From Persephonella sp. (lineage in GTDB: Bacteria > Aquificota > Aquificia > Aquificales > Hydrogenothermaceae), in NCBI GenBank assembly GCA_027081375.1, contig JALWKR010000075.1, positions 1-6,421 on the forward strand: a stretch of 6,421 bases of DNA. Reading direction: 5' to 3'. Positions 1 through 6,280 of the stretch are shown one piece after another. The translations under genes were made by a program, and so were the position numbers. How positions within the stretch are numbered: position 1 is the stretch's first letter; each line of letters starts with the position of its first letter. A model generated the notes under the pieces. It was not told where the DNA came from, searched no databases, and saw nothing but the letters and a program-made list of their open reading frames with translations.

Positions 1-1738
1 GTCAGAAGAGATTATTGAAAGCAGAAAAAAACTTGTTGATGAGCTAAAAGAAAAAGGTATAAATCCGTATCCTCATAAGTTTCACGTAAGTACTACACTA
101 GATAAGATAAGAGAAAAGTATGAAAAGCCTGTTGATAAAAATAAAAAGTATAGTCTAAAGGGAAAGATAAAAAGAGTTTCAAAAAGAGAGGATAAGTACC
201 TAATAAGATTTGCTGATTTAGAAAAACCTGTTGAAATACAGGTTTTAATTCCTCAATCAAAAGGGAAGTTTGCACCTAATCAGGTTTTAGTATTTACAGG
301 GCATTTAGATAGATTAGATGGAAAACTTACCCTTGTAGCTGAAGATTTTAAAGAAGAGGGAGAAGGTATCCCTGTACATGAAGTTAAAGAAGAGTTTGAT
401 CTAGATCCTAACAGAGAAAAAGTTTCTGTAGCTGGTAGACTAATAGCTCTAAGAGATCAAGGAAAGGCAGCGTTTGGTCATATACAGGATGCAGATGGGA
501 AACTACAGGTTTATTTCAGGAAGGATACTCTCGGAGAAGAAAAGTATAAGGAAGCTATGGATATTCTTGATGTAGGGGATATTGTTGGTGTTGAAGGGGA
601 ACTTTTTAGAACTATGACAGGAGAACTAACTGTAGAAGTTCAGGATTTTAAACTCCTTGCTAAATCCCTAAGGGCATTACCAGAGAAATGGCATGGTTTA
701 AAAGATGTTGAGCAGAGATACAGACATAGATATCTTGACCTTATAGCAAATGCTAAAGCAAGAGAGATATTTAAAATTCGCTCTAAAGCTATAAGAAGCT
801 TAAGGGAATTTTTAGAAAGTAAAGGATTTATGGAAGTTGAAACTCCAATTCTTCAAACTGTAGCTTCAGGAGCAATGGCAAAGCCTTTTATAACACACCA
901 CAATGCTCTAGATATGGATATGTATCTTAGAATAGCTCCTGAGCTTTATCTTAAGATGCTTGTTGTTGGTGGATTTAACAGAGTTTATGAGATAGGTAGA
1001 AACTTTAGAAATGAAGGTATAGACACAACCCATAATCCTGAGTTTACAATGGTTGAGTTTTACGGGGCTTATTTAGATTACAACGACCTTATGGAATTAA
1101 CTGAAGAGCTCTTTAGAAAAATACTTATGGATACTGTAGGAACTCTACAGATAACATGGGAAGGTCAAGAGCTTGATTTTTCAAAACCTTTTAGAAGACT
1201 TCCTTTCTTTGATGCTTTAAAGGAAAAAACAGGTAAAGACAAAGATTTCTTCCTTGATGAAGAAAAGGCAAGGGCTTTTGCAAAAGAAGTGGGGATACCT
1301 AAAGCCGATGAATTAACTCATTTAAAGATTTTAGACAAACTATTTGAACATTTTATTGAAGATGAACTTATACAACCTACATTTGTTATTGATTTTCCTA
1401 AGATACTATCACCTCTTGCAAAAACCCATAGAAAAGACCCTGATTTAGTTGAAAGATTTGAGCTTATTGTTAATAAACAGGAACTCGCCAACGCATATAC
1501 AGAGCTTAATGATCCTGAGGATCAAAGAGAAAGATTTTTACAGCAGTTAAAAGAAAAAGCTGCTGGAGATGAAGAGGCTATGGATATAGATGAAAACTTT
1601 CTTATGGCTCTTGAATACGGTCTTCCTCCAACTGGTGGAGAAGGTATTGGAATAGACAGACTTGTAATGATGCTTACAGATTCTCCATCAATAAGAGAGG
1701 TTATACTGTTTCCAACTCTTAGACCAGAAAAAGAGTAG
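1..1738 (+). CDS. lysS: Lysyl-tRNA synthetase, class II (5'-truncated by window edge)
   Basis: This cytoplasmic enzyme charges tRNA-Lys with lysine using ATP. The frame is open from base 2 to the TAG at 1736-1738, giving 578 visible residues; only the first few codons are missing. Do not use the internal ATG at 557 as the start, because the frame upstream of it is clearly LysRS. Visible order (residue 1 at base 2): an N-terminal helix with KGINPYPHKF (18-27), an unusual OB-like block (about 49-118), the normal tRNA-anticodon OB domain (about 141-221), then the class II catalytic core. Motif 1 is GFMEVETPIL (275-284). Motif 2 is GRNFRNEGIDTTHNPEFT (332-349), with the ATP-contacting Arg in FRNEG. 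Motif 3 is GGEGIGIDRL (545-554). Bacterial LysRS is usually about 490-510 residues, so this one is about 80-100 longer because of the extra N-terminal block. SGAMAKPF (289-296) replaces the more usual GGA-x-ARPF. The family call is secure. Confidence 0.97.
   Translation, partial: SEEIIESRKKLVDELKEKGINPYPHKFHVSTTLDKIREKYEKPVDKNKKYSLKGKIKRVSKREDKYLIRFADLEKPVEIQVLIPQSKGKFAPNQVLVFTGHLDRLDGKLTLVAEDFKEEGEGIPVHEVKEEFDLDPNREKVSVAGRLIALRDQGKAAFGHIQDADGKLQVYFRKDTLGEEKYKEAMDILDVGDIVGVEGELFRTMTGELTVEVQDFKLLAKSLRALPEKWHGLKDVEQRYRHRYLDLIANAKAREIFKIRSKAIRSLREFLESKGFMEVETPILQTVASGAMAKPFITHHNALDMDMYLRIAPELYLKMLVVGGFNRVYEIGRNFRNEGIDTTHNPEFTMVEFYGAYLDYNDLMELTEELFRKILMDTVGTLQITWEGQELDFSKPFRRLPFFDALKEKTGKDKDFFLDEEKARAFAKEVGIPKADELTHLKILDKLFEHFIEDELIQPTFVIDFPKILSPLAKTHRKDPDLVERFELIVNKQELANAYTELNDPEDQRERFLQQLKEKAAGDEEAMDIDENFLMALEYGLPPTGGEGIGIDRLVMMLTDSPSIREVILFPTLRPEKE
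146..355 (+). other. Extra OB-like domain inserted in LysRS N-terminus
   Basis: Residues about 49-118 of the visible LysRS chain have no counterpart in ordinary bacterial LysRS, where the N-terminal helix leads within a short linker to the anticodon-binding OB fold. The block reads like a second copy of that fold. KGKIKRV aligns with AGRLIAL, RFADLEKPVEIQVLIPQ with GHIQDADGKLQVYFRK, and GHLDRLDGKLTLVAEDF with GELFRTMTGELTVEVQDF of the standard OB domain (bases about 422-664). This similarity is seen by eye. That it is a tandem OB duplication is inference. From memory, LysRS of Aquifex is also unusually long, so the block may be typical of the phylum. Confidence 0.6.
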
Positions 1739-1742
1739 TAAT

Positions 1743-1773
1743 AAAGCCTGCCTAGGCAGGCTTTTTATTTTTT
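1743..1773. terminator. Bidirectional Rho-independent terminator between converging genes
   Basis: Bases 1743-1764 are a perfect 22-base palindrome with a GC-rich core (GCCTGC / GCAGGC around CCTAGG), starting 5 bases after the lysS stop. On the + strand it is followed by TTTTTATTTTTT, a strong U-tract. On the - strand the hairpin begins immediately after the TAA of the acyl-CoA synthetase gene and is followed by the weaker TTTATTACT. The + strand U-tract lies inside the last codons of the opposing gene, so one element appears to end both transcripts. Confidence 0.9.
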
Positions 1774-3327
1774 CCTATTAACTTGATCTCTTAATACTCT
1801 TTTTAAGACTTTTCCTGTAGCATTTCTTGGAAGTTGTTCTACTATATAAAAATGCTTTGGTATTTTATAACTTGCTAGTTTATCTTTTAAAAAGTCCCTA
1901 AGGTCTTTTTCTGATACAGGAGGAGCATCTTCTACTAGCTGAACAAAAGCAACAGGGATTTCTCCATGAGTTTCATCTTTTTTTCCAACAACAGCAGAAG
2001 CATCAACATAAGGATGAGTGTTTAAAACTTCTTCTATTTCTCTAGGATATATGTTTATTCCTTTAGAAATAATAAGGTCTTTTTTTCTGTCTACTATGTA
2101 TATGTATCCATCTTCATCCACATAACCAAGATCTCCTGTTAAAAGCCATCCATTTATTACTGTTTCCTCTGTTGCAGTGGGGTCTTTATAGTAACCCTGC
2201 ATAACATTATCACCTTTTACTATAATCTCTCCTATTTCCCCTATTGATAATTCTTCCATATCGTCGTTAACAATCTTAACTTCATAGTCAGGGAGAGGAG
2301 GACCAACAGATAAATCTTTTTGTTTTTCAGGTCTATTTATGGAAACAACAGGAGAACATTCTGAAAGACCGTATCCTTCAAGTAGAGGAGTTTTTGGAAA
2401 TTTTTTTCTCATTCTTTCTAGTGTTGCTTTTGGGAGAGGAGCTCCTCCTGATATAAAGTATCTTATTCTGTGAAGTTTTGTAAAATACCACGGAAGCTTT
2501 GCCTTTGATAATGCGTTGTAAACCTCTGGTACTCCCATAAATATGGTTACTCTTTTTAAAAGGGTCTGTTTCAGTATATTTGAGAAAGGTAATATTGACT
2601 TTATAACAACCATAGGACTTGCTGTGTAAAGGGGAAGAAGAATTGTTGCTGTTAAAGTAAATGTGTGAAACATAGGAAGGTAGACAATAAATCTGTCTTT
2701 ATAGGTGATATTTCCAAGTTGAACAATGTTTTCTATATTTGAAAAAATGTTTCTGTAGGAAAGCATTACTCCTTTAGGTTTACCTGTTGTTCCTGAGGTG
2801 TAAATAATCACAGCTGTATCATCAATCTCTGCTTTTGGAGTGATATGTTCATAATCCTTGATTGTTAACCCTTCTTCAAATGGGAAGTTTTTTTCATTAT
2901 GTATTTTATATCCACCTACCCAGACTATTTTTTCAACAGCAGTGTTTTCAAATACATTTACAAGCTCTTTTTCAAATTTGTTTTGAGTTATAAGAAGTTT
3001 TGCATCGCTGTGAGAAAGGATATACTCAATCTCATTCTTTTTTAAAAAAGTATTAATAGGAACAGGTACAGCACCTAGCTTTCCAACTGCTAAAAAGCTG
3101 TAGATAAACTCTTTTGAATTTGTAAGGAGAATTGCTACTTTATCTCCTTTTCTAACTCCTAAAATATCAAAATATCTTGCAAGGCTGTCTACTTTTTCTT
3201 TTAGTTCTTTGTTTGTTATTTTTTTATCATCCTCAAATATAATTGGTTTCTTTGCATATGTCCTTGCATTTTTATCTATAACTTCATAGAAGTTATTGTA
3301 TATATACTGAGCCACTTTTGTAGTCAT
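1765..3327 (-). CDS. AMP-forming acyl-CoA synthetase (fadD-like long-chain fatty acid-CoA ligase)
   Basis: This 520-residue member of the ANL adenylate-forming superfamily activates a carboxylate with ATP to an acyl-AMP and then transfers it to CoA. All signature motifs are present and intact. The phosphate-binding loop is YTSGTTGKPKGV (176-187). GYGLSECSP (318-326) lies in the substrate pocket. TGDLGYVDEDGY (397-408) binds the ribose. The hinge motif is DRKKDLIISKG (413-423). RNATGKVLKR (501-510) carries the catalytic Lys at 506. Length and motif wording fit medium/long-chain acyl-CoA ligases of the FadD/LcfB type, but chain length cannot be read from the sequence, and an aryl or short-chain substrate is possible. 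It follows the FadL-type gene with a 9-base gap, and its Shine-Dalgarno overlaps that gene's stop, so the two are probably co-transcribed and translationally coupled. It ends at the shared terminator. There is no signal peptide, so it is cytoplasmic or peripherally membrane-bound. Confidence 0.88.
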   Translation of the reverse strand: MTTKVAQYIYNNFYEVIDKNARTYAKKPIIFEDDKKITNKELKEKVDSLARYFDILGVRKGDKVAILLTNSKEFIYSFLAVGKLGAVPVPINTFLKKNEIEYILSHSDAKLLITQNKFEKELVNVFENTAVEKIVWVGGYKIHNEKNFPFEEGLTIKDYEHITPKAEIDDTAVIIYTSGTTGKPKGVMLSYRNIFSNIENIVQLGNITYKDRFIVYLPMFHTFTLTATILLPLYTASPMVVIKSILPFSNILKQTLLKRVTIFMGVPEVYNALSKAKLPWYFTKLHRIRYFISGGAPLPKATLERMRKKFPKTPLLEGYGLSECSPVVSINRPEKQKDLSVGPPLPDYEVKIVNDDMEELSIGEIGEIIVKGDNVMQGYYKDPTATEETVINGWLLTGDLGYVDEDGYIYIVDRKKDLIISKGINIYPREIEEVLNTHPYVDASAVVGKKDETHGEIPVAFVQLVEDAPPVSEKDLRDFLKDKLASYKIPKHFYIVEQLPRNATGKVLKRVLRDQVNRKK

Positions 3328-3330
3328 ACT

Positions 3331-3338
3331 TCCCCCTT
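3331..3338 (-). promoter_or_regulatory. Shine-Dalgarno of acyl-CoA synthetase gene, overlapping upstream stop
   Basis: Read on the - strand, AAGGGGGA is followed by AGT and the ATG at 3327. The first two bases of this site are also the last two bases of the upstream gene's TAA (3337-3339). The arrangement fixes the ATG as start and implies that ribosomes ending on the transporter gene can reinitiate on the synthetase gene. Confidence 0.7.
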
Positions 3339-4575
3339 AGAAGCTGTATTGTAGTGAAACATTTATAAGATGTGCAGACAAATCCTCAAATCTACCATCT
3401 ATTTTTGAGTTTTGAACATTTCTCTCTATTTTATTGAAAAACAGATATGAAACTCCTATTTCAGAGTTATTTGTTATTTTGTATGAACCTCCTATACTGA
3501 ATATCCATCCGTTTGAATCTGGTAGTTCAAAACCTAATGTTTTTTCAGGAATTGGAGTTTCATCGTAGGCTATTCCAAACATACCTGTAAATCTTTGATT
3601 GAAGGTATGAATAACCCCAAATCTGATTGTATCACTGTCATGCCAGTTTTTAGGTATAGTTTTTCCTAAAGTACTTTCAACAGCGAGATCTTTAAAGTTA
3701 AAGTTTAGGTTTTGATATTTGTTCCAGAATGTTCTTTCAAAAGTTAACTCAAAAATTGTGCTTGAGAGCTTATAAGAAGCTCCTATTCTCCATTCAGCTG
3801 GTAGAGGAACCTGAACAGTTCCTTGAGTTGCAATAGGATATAAACCATATCCTATCTTATACAAATACCCCTTTGCATCTCCATAAACCTTAAGATTTAC
3901 CTTAGACCTGTATAACGTTGATACTGTTAAAGAAGGGGTTATCTTAGCTGTGGCAGAAAGAGTGTACCCAAATCTGTAGTTTGTATCTCCACTCATATTT
4001 AATCTATATACACCAGGATATCTGTATTTTATCTGCCCTGTTGCATATACTGCTCTTACAGAACCTCCAACAGAAAATTTGTCAGAGATTTTTAATGCTG
4101 CAGATGTTCCAAGTTCAAAAACTTTTAATGTAAACTCTTCTGCTGTTGAGCGAGGTATTTCAGCTGACCATCTTTTTGATAAACCTGCTGGGGTTGTAAA
4201 ATACATTCCAAATCTTATATTAGAGCTAGAAGGGAGAACCATATGAAAGTAAGGGACTAAAAAGTATTCCCTCTTTGTTTTTGCGTCAGATATAACAAAA
4301 GTATGCATAACAGGATCTAAAGCTTTTCCTTTAAAAGTTATTCTTGGAAGGTAGATGTATCTTGTTCCTATTTCTGTTATAACCTTATCTTTAGCTGTGA
4401 TAAAAACCATATTTGCTGGATTGTAGTAAGCAGCGTCTGCTTTATTTGCACTTGAAAAGTACGCTGCTGCTGTTCCCATAGAAAAGTTAGACTGTTCAGG
4501 AATTTTATAAGCTGCTGCTAGAGAAGATAAGGATATGGATACAGTTGAAAGGATAATAAGATAAGACTTTTTCAT
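3337..4575 (-). CDS. FadL/OmpP1/TodX-family outer-membrane transporter of hydrophobic compounds
   Basis: This 412-residue beta-barrel carries hydrophobic molecules (fatty acids in E. coli FadL, aromatics in TodX relatives) across the outer membrane. The N-terminal signal peptide is MKK plus a hydrophobic stretch ending SSLAA, with cleavage near residue 21-22. The mature chain starts with the family's hatch-domain sequence: AYKIPEQS (22-29), then ADAAYYNPANM (46-56) with the characteristic NPA motif. Next come FLVPYFHMVLP (105-115) and RFGMYFTTPAGLSKRW (121-136), both typical FadL landmarks. The rest alternates amphipathic strands with polar loops, and the chain ends in LQYSF, an aromatic C-terminal strand suited to insertion by the BAM complex. 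It is the first gene of the pair with the acyl-CoA synthetase, preceded by Shine-Dalgarno AGAGGT (4584-4589, 8 bases from ATG). Family membership is firm; the actual substrate is not determined by the sequence. Confidence 0.9.
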   Translation of the reverse strand: MKKSYLIILSTVSISLSSLAAAYKIPEQSNFSMGTAAAYFSSANKADAAYYNPANMVFITAKDKVITEIGTRYIYLPRITFKGKALDPVMHTFVISDAKTKREYFLVPYFHMVLPSSSNIRFGMYFTTPAGLSKRWSAEIPRSTAEEFTLKVFELGTSAALKISDKFSVGGSVRAVYATGQIKYRYPGVYRLNMSGDTNYRFGYTLSATAKITPSLTVSTLYRSKVNLKVYGDAKGYLYKIGYGLYPIATQGTVQVPLPAEWRIGASYKLSSTIFELTFERTFWNKYQNLNFNFKDLAVESTLGKTIPKNWHDSDTIRFGVIHTFNQRFTGMFGIAYDETPIPEKTLGFELPDSNGWIFSIGGSYKITNNSEIGVSYLFFNKIERNVQNSKIDGRFEDLSAHLINVSLQYSF

Positions 4576-4609
4576 ATTAAAAGACCTCTGAATTTAGATA
4601 GATAACATC

Positions 4610-4639
4610 ATTCTAAAGGGGAAGTATATTGAAAATCAA
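4610..4639 (-). promoter_or_regulatory. Candidate sigma-70-type promoter for the fadL-like/acyl-CoA synthetase operon
   Basis: On the - strand, TTGATT (4639-4634) and TAGAAT (4615-4610) are separated by 18 bases, giving fair -35 and -10 hexamers. Transcription would start near 4603, leaving a leader of about 28 bases before the ATG at 4575. This is the only good hexamer pair I see in the short gap after the upstream terminator. In AT-rich DNA such matches also arise by chance. Confidence 0.45.
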
Positions 4640-4644
4640 TGATT
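4634..4644. repeat. Small palindrome overlapping the candidate -35 element
   Basis: AATCA-A-TGATT is an 11-base inverted repeat covering the candidate -35 hexamer. A second, looser pair, TTTAGA (4593-4598) and TCTAAA (4612-4617), brackets the -10 and presumed start. Either could be an operator for a fatty-acid-responsive regulator, but the arms are only 5-6 bases, so chance is a real alternative. Confidence 0.25.
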
Positions 4645-4655
4645 GTGCTTGATTT

Positions 4656-4686
4656 AAAAGAAAAAGGAAGGGGCTTTTAGCCCCTT
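4656..4686 (-). terminator. Rho-independent terminator of the lipoprotein operon
   Basis: On the - strand, AAGGGGCT, loop AAA and AGCCCCTT form an 8-bp stem (4686-4668), followed by CCTTTTTCTTTT. It starts 7 bases after the TAA of the lipoprotein gene (4694-4696). It separates that operon from the fadL-like operon, which supports an independent promoter for the latter. Confidence 0.88.
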
Positions 4687-4693
4687 GAGAAGT

Positions 4694-6262
4694 TTATTTG
4701 TTTTGAATATAAACATTAATTTCTTTTGGAGGTATTTTCTCAGCTTTTGCTCTAAATGGATATACACAAACATCTGTTAGTGTAGTAGTACGTATTATAA
4801 TGTAGTAGTTATCGTTGTCGTTTACAAATCCATCTCCGTTGATATCATCATTATCATTTATAACTCCATCCATATTGTAATCACAGTAGAATGGAGTTGT
4901 TGGAATAGGTTCACAGTAAGCAAATGGAGAGTTTAGGTAATTTATAACTTCTTGTTCTATAACATTTACATCTCTGTAACAGTCATTATCATCAATAGCA
5001 GCTATGTTAATAGACTGAGGTCCAACTTGATCATTTCCTCCAAAGTTATCGTTATCTCCTACCATGTCGTTTCCACCAGTCATATCATTTCCAGAGTAGT
5101 TGTCATTGTCAAACGTCTGGTCATTTCCACCAAACATATCATTATCCATTCCACCATTATTATTCATATCTGGTATATGGTTTGCTAATCCTTCAGGACA
5201 TCCTATTACGTTGTTTCCATCTTTATCTGTAGAACATGTAACTTCAACACTTTTTTCTTTTTCTAAAATTTCTAAGATGCTTCCTTCCATATGAGTTGCA
5301 TCAACAACTTTTGTGTATCCAAATCTACTTTCAAAATCTTCAATAATATCTGTATTGTCAGCTTGTATAGCTTTAAATGTACGTGTAATATCATAATTTT
5401 CTCCATCCTCAATAAATTGCTCACCATATAGAGGTTTTGTTCCCATTATCCAAAATTCTCTATGAAGCATATCATTTCCAACTTGAACAGGAGCTAAAGC
5501 TACTGGCTCTGTTTCAAATGCATTTTTTGAAGTATCAGGACCTACAAACTGGTTAAGATAAAACCCCTCAGTTACACATTTTTCAGAAGTACAACCATAA
5601 CCAAGCTCTGAATCATTATCCGCATAAAGATCATTTCCTCTAAATTCTACGCTATACCAACTTTTTCCAGATGGTTTATTAAAATCTAAAGAAGCATAAT
5701 AAGGACCTCCCGTATACCACTTGCTAATATCAAAAGCTGAAATTCTCTCAGTAGAGTCTGTTTTAATCTTATTAAAGACTATTTCCACAGGTTCATCATT
5801 GTTGTCAACAATTACCCATCTAGCAGGAGATATCAATGTTGTAACAAGATTATTCATTCCATCTTTTAACTCTGCAAAAACTCTAACAAAATCCATCTCA
5901 TTTCCTTCACAGTAAAACTCTCCTGTGTCATTGTCCTGATAGTAAGCATCTGTAGCTCTTACCTCAATTTTAGCTCTTCCTGGAACAATATTTTCTATTG
6001 TTCCTGTTGGATTTTCTGGGGTTAATACAACATGTCTCTCTACTGTACCTTTGTAGTAACTAACTTCTATACACTGAATATCATTATCAATGTACTGGGG
6101 AGTAATTCCATTTGGAAACTTAACCGCTACACTTAAAGAAGCAGTTCCAACTTGTTCATCACTTCCTAAAGAGCTACTTTCCCCCCCAGTTCCACAAGAT
6201 GCCACGAAAGTAGCCGCACCAGCTAGTAAAGCTGCAGTTAAAAGCTTAACGCTTTTCTTCAT
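4694..6262 (-). CDS. Lipoprotein of unknown function with Asn-Asp hexapeptide array and calcium-type loops
   Basis: I do not recognise this 522-residue protein. The N-terminus is a lipoprotein signal: MKK, a hydrophobic core, then the lipobox VASC with lipidated Cys23. Position +2 is Gly, not Asp, so outer-membrane placement is likely by E. coli rules. Residues about 38-106 alternate beta-strand patterns (ASLSVAVKFP, CIEVSYY, IENIVPGRAKIEVRATDA), like Ig-type domains common just after a lipobox. The middle (about 120-360) has mixed beta character and no motif I know. Residues 372-413 are seven hexads of consensus x-[GD]-N-D-x-x. Residues 461-484 are two adjacent 12-residue loops of the D-x-N-x-D-G-x-[IV]-N-D-N-D kind. 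The mature part has ten further cysteines (64, 118, 224, 229, 343, 355, 428, 450, 460, 499), an even number compatible with disulfides. The start is fixed by Shine-Dalgarno AAGGAGGG, 8 bases upstream. It is co-directional with, and 18 bases from, the preceding gene. A calcium-stabilised surface protein is inference. Confidence 0.85.
   Translation of the reverse strand: MKKSVKLLTAALLAGAATFVASCGTGGESSSLGSDEQVGTASLSVAVKFPNGITPQYIDNDIQCIEVSYYKGTVERHVVLTPENPTGTIENIVPGRAKIEVRATDAYYQDNDTGEFYCEGNEMDFVRVFAELKDGMNNLVTTLISPARWVIVDNNDEPVEIVFNKIKTDSTERISAFDISKWYTGGPYYASLDFNKPSGKSWYSVEFRGNDLYADNDSELGYGCTSEKCVTEGFYLNQFVGPDTSKNAFETEPVALAPVQVGNDMLHREFWIMGTKPLYGEQFIEDGENYDITRTFKAIQADNTDIIEDFESRFGYTKVVDATHMEGSILEILEKEKSVEVTCSTDKDGNNVIGCPEGLANHIPDMNNNGGMDNDMFGGNDQTFDNDNYSGNDMTGGNDMVGDNDNFGGNDQVGPQSINIAAIDDNDCYRDVNVIEQEVINYLNSPFAYCEPIPTTPFYCDYNMDGVINDNDDINGDGFVNDNDNYYIIIRTTTLTDVCVYPFRAKAEKIPPKEINVYIQNK
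4811..4882 (-). other. Two back-to-back 12-residue calcium-binding-type loops in the lipoprotein
   Basis: Residues 461-472 (DYNMDGVINDND) and 473-484 (DINGDGFVNDND) each match the calcium-loop pattern with D at 1, N at 3, D at 5, G at 6, I or V at 8, N at 9 and D at 12. They abut without the helices that separate loops in EF-hand or dockerin pairs. The arrangement is therefore closer to thrombospondin type-3-like calcium loops. Calcium binding is inferred from the ligand pattern. Confidence 0.7.
5024..5149 (-). repeat. Seven-copy 18-bp / hexapeptide Asn-Asp repeat in the lipoprotein
   Basis: Residues 372-413 divide without gaps into seven six-residue units with Asn-Asp fixed at positions 3-4. 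Units such as GGNDQT, SGNDMT and GGNDMV (G at 2) mix with FDNDNY and GDNDNF (D at 2, aromatic at 6). Three times a D-type unit is followed directly by a G-type unit, giving a 12-residue higher-order pattern. The codons differ between units (AAT/AAC, GAT/GAC, GGA/GGT), so the repeat is kept at protein level and is not a recent DNA slippage product. Confidence 0.85.
6181..6187 (-). repeat. Homopolymeric G7 tract in the lipoprotein's early coding region
   Basis: On the coding strand, seven consecutive G bases span codons 26-28 (Gly-Gly-Glu), only three residues after the lipidated cysteine. It is the longest G/C run in this AT-rich window. A one-base length change would put the gene out of frame just after the signal peptide. 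In the given sequence the frame is intact. Confidence 0.8.
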
Positions 6263-6270
6263 TACAAAAA

Positions 6271-6278
6271 CCCTCCTT
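6271..6278 (-). promoter_or_regulatory. Strong Shine-Dalgarno of the lipoprotein gene
   Basis: AAGGAGGG on the - strand lies 8 bases before the ATG at 6262, a near-ideal match to the 16S rRNA 3' end. It sits in the 18-base gap after the upstream gene's stop. It fixes the start and is much stronger than the sites of the other genes here, which suggests high translation. Confidence 0.85.
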
Positions 6279-6280
6279 AA

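Noticed and set aside
93..275. 60-codon open frame on the - strand
   Set aside because: It lies antisense inside the LysRS N-terminal region, has a low-complexity F/L/Y-rich product and no supported ribosome-binding site; it is a shadow of lysS.
557..1738. LysRS starting at the ATG at 557 as a short protein
   Set aside because: The frame is open from base 2 and the upstream residues clearly contain the N-terminal helix and most of the OB fold; the true start is outside the window.
4576..4693. Riboswitch or small RNA in the gap before the fadL-like gene
   Set aside because: The gap is 118 bases, of which the terminator takes about 31; the remainder shows only a promoter-like pair and short palindromes.
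4811..4882. Dockerin domain for cellulosome-type assembly
   Set aside because: Dockerin loops are separated by helices and occur in two segments of about 22 residues; here the loops abut and no cohesin-like partner is visible.
5024..5149. CRISPR or satellite-type DNA array
   Set aside because: The period is 18 bases in frame with a protein repeat, units differ by synonymous changes and there are no spacers.
4952..5294. Two overlapping + strand open frames opposite the hexapeptide array
   Set aside because: They mirror the repetitive coding strand, giving I/V/S-rich products with no motif or ribosome-binding site.
6179..6190. Frameshift or pseudogene at the G7 run
   Set aside because: The frame is continuous from lipobox to a normal stop followed by a terminator, so the gene is intact as given.
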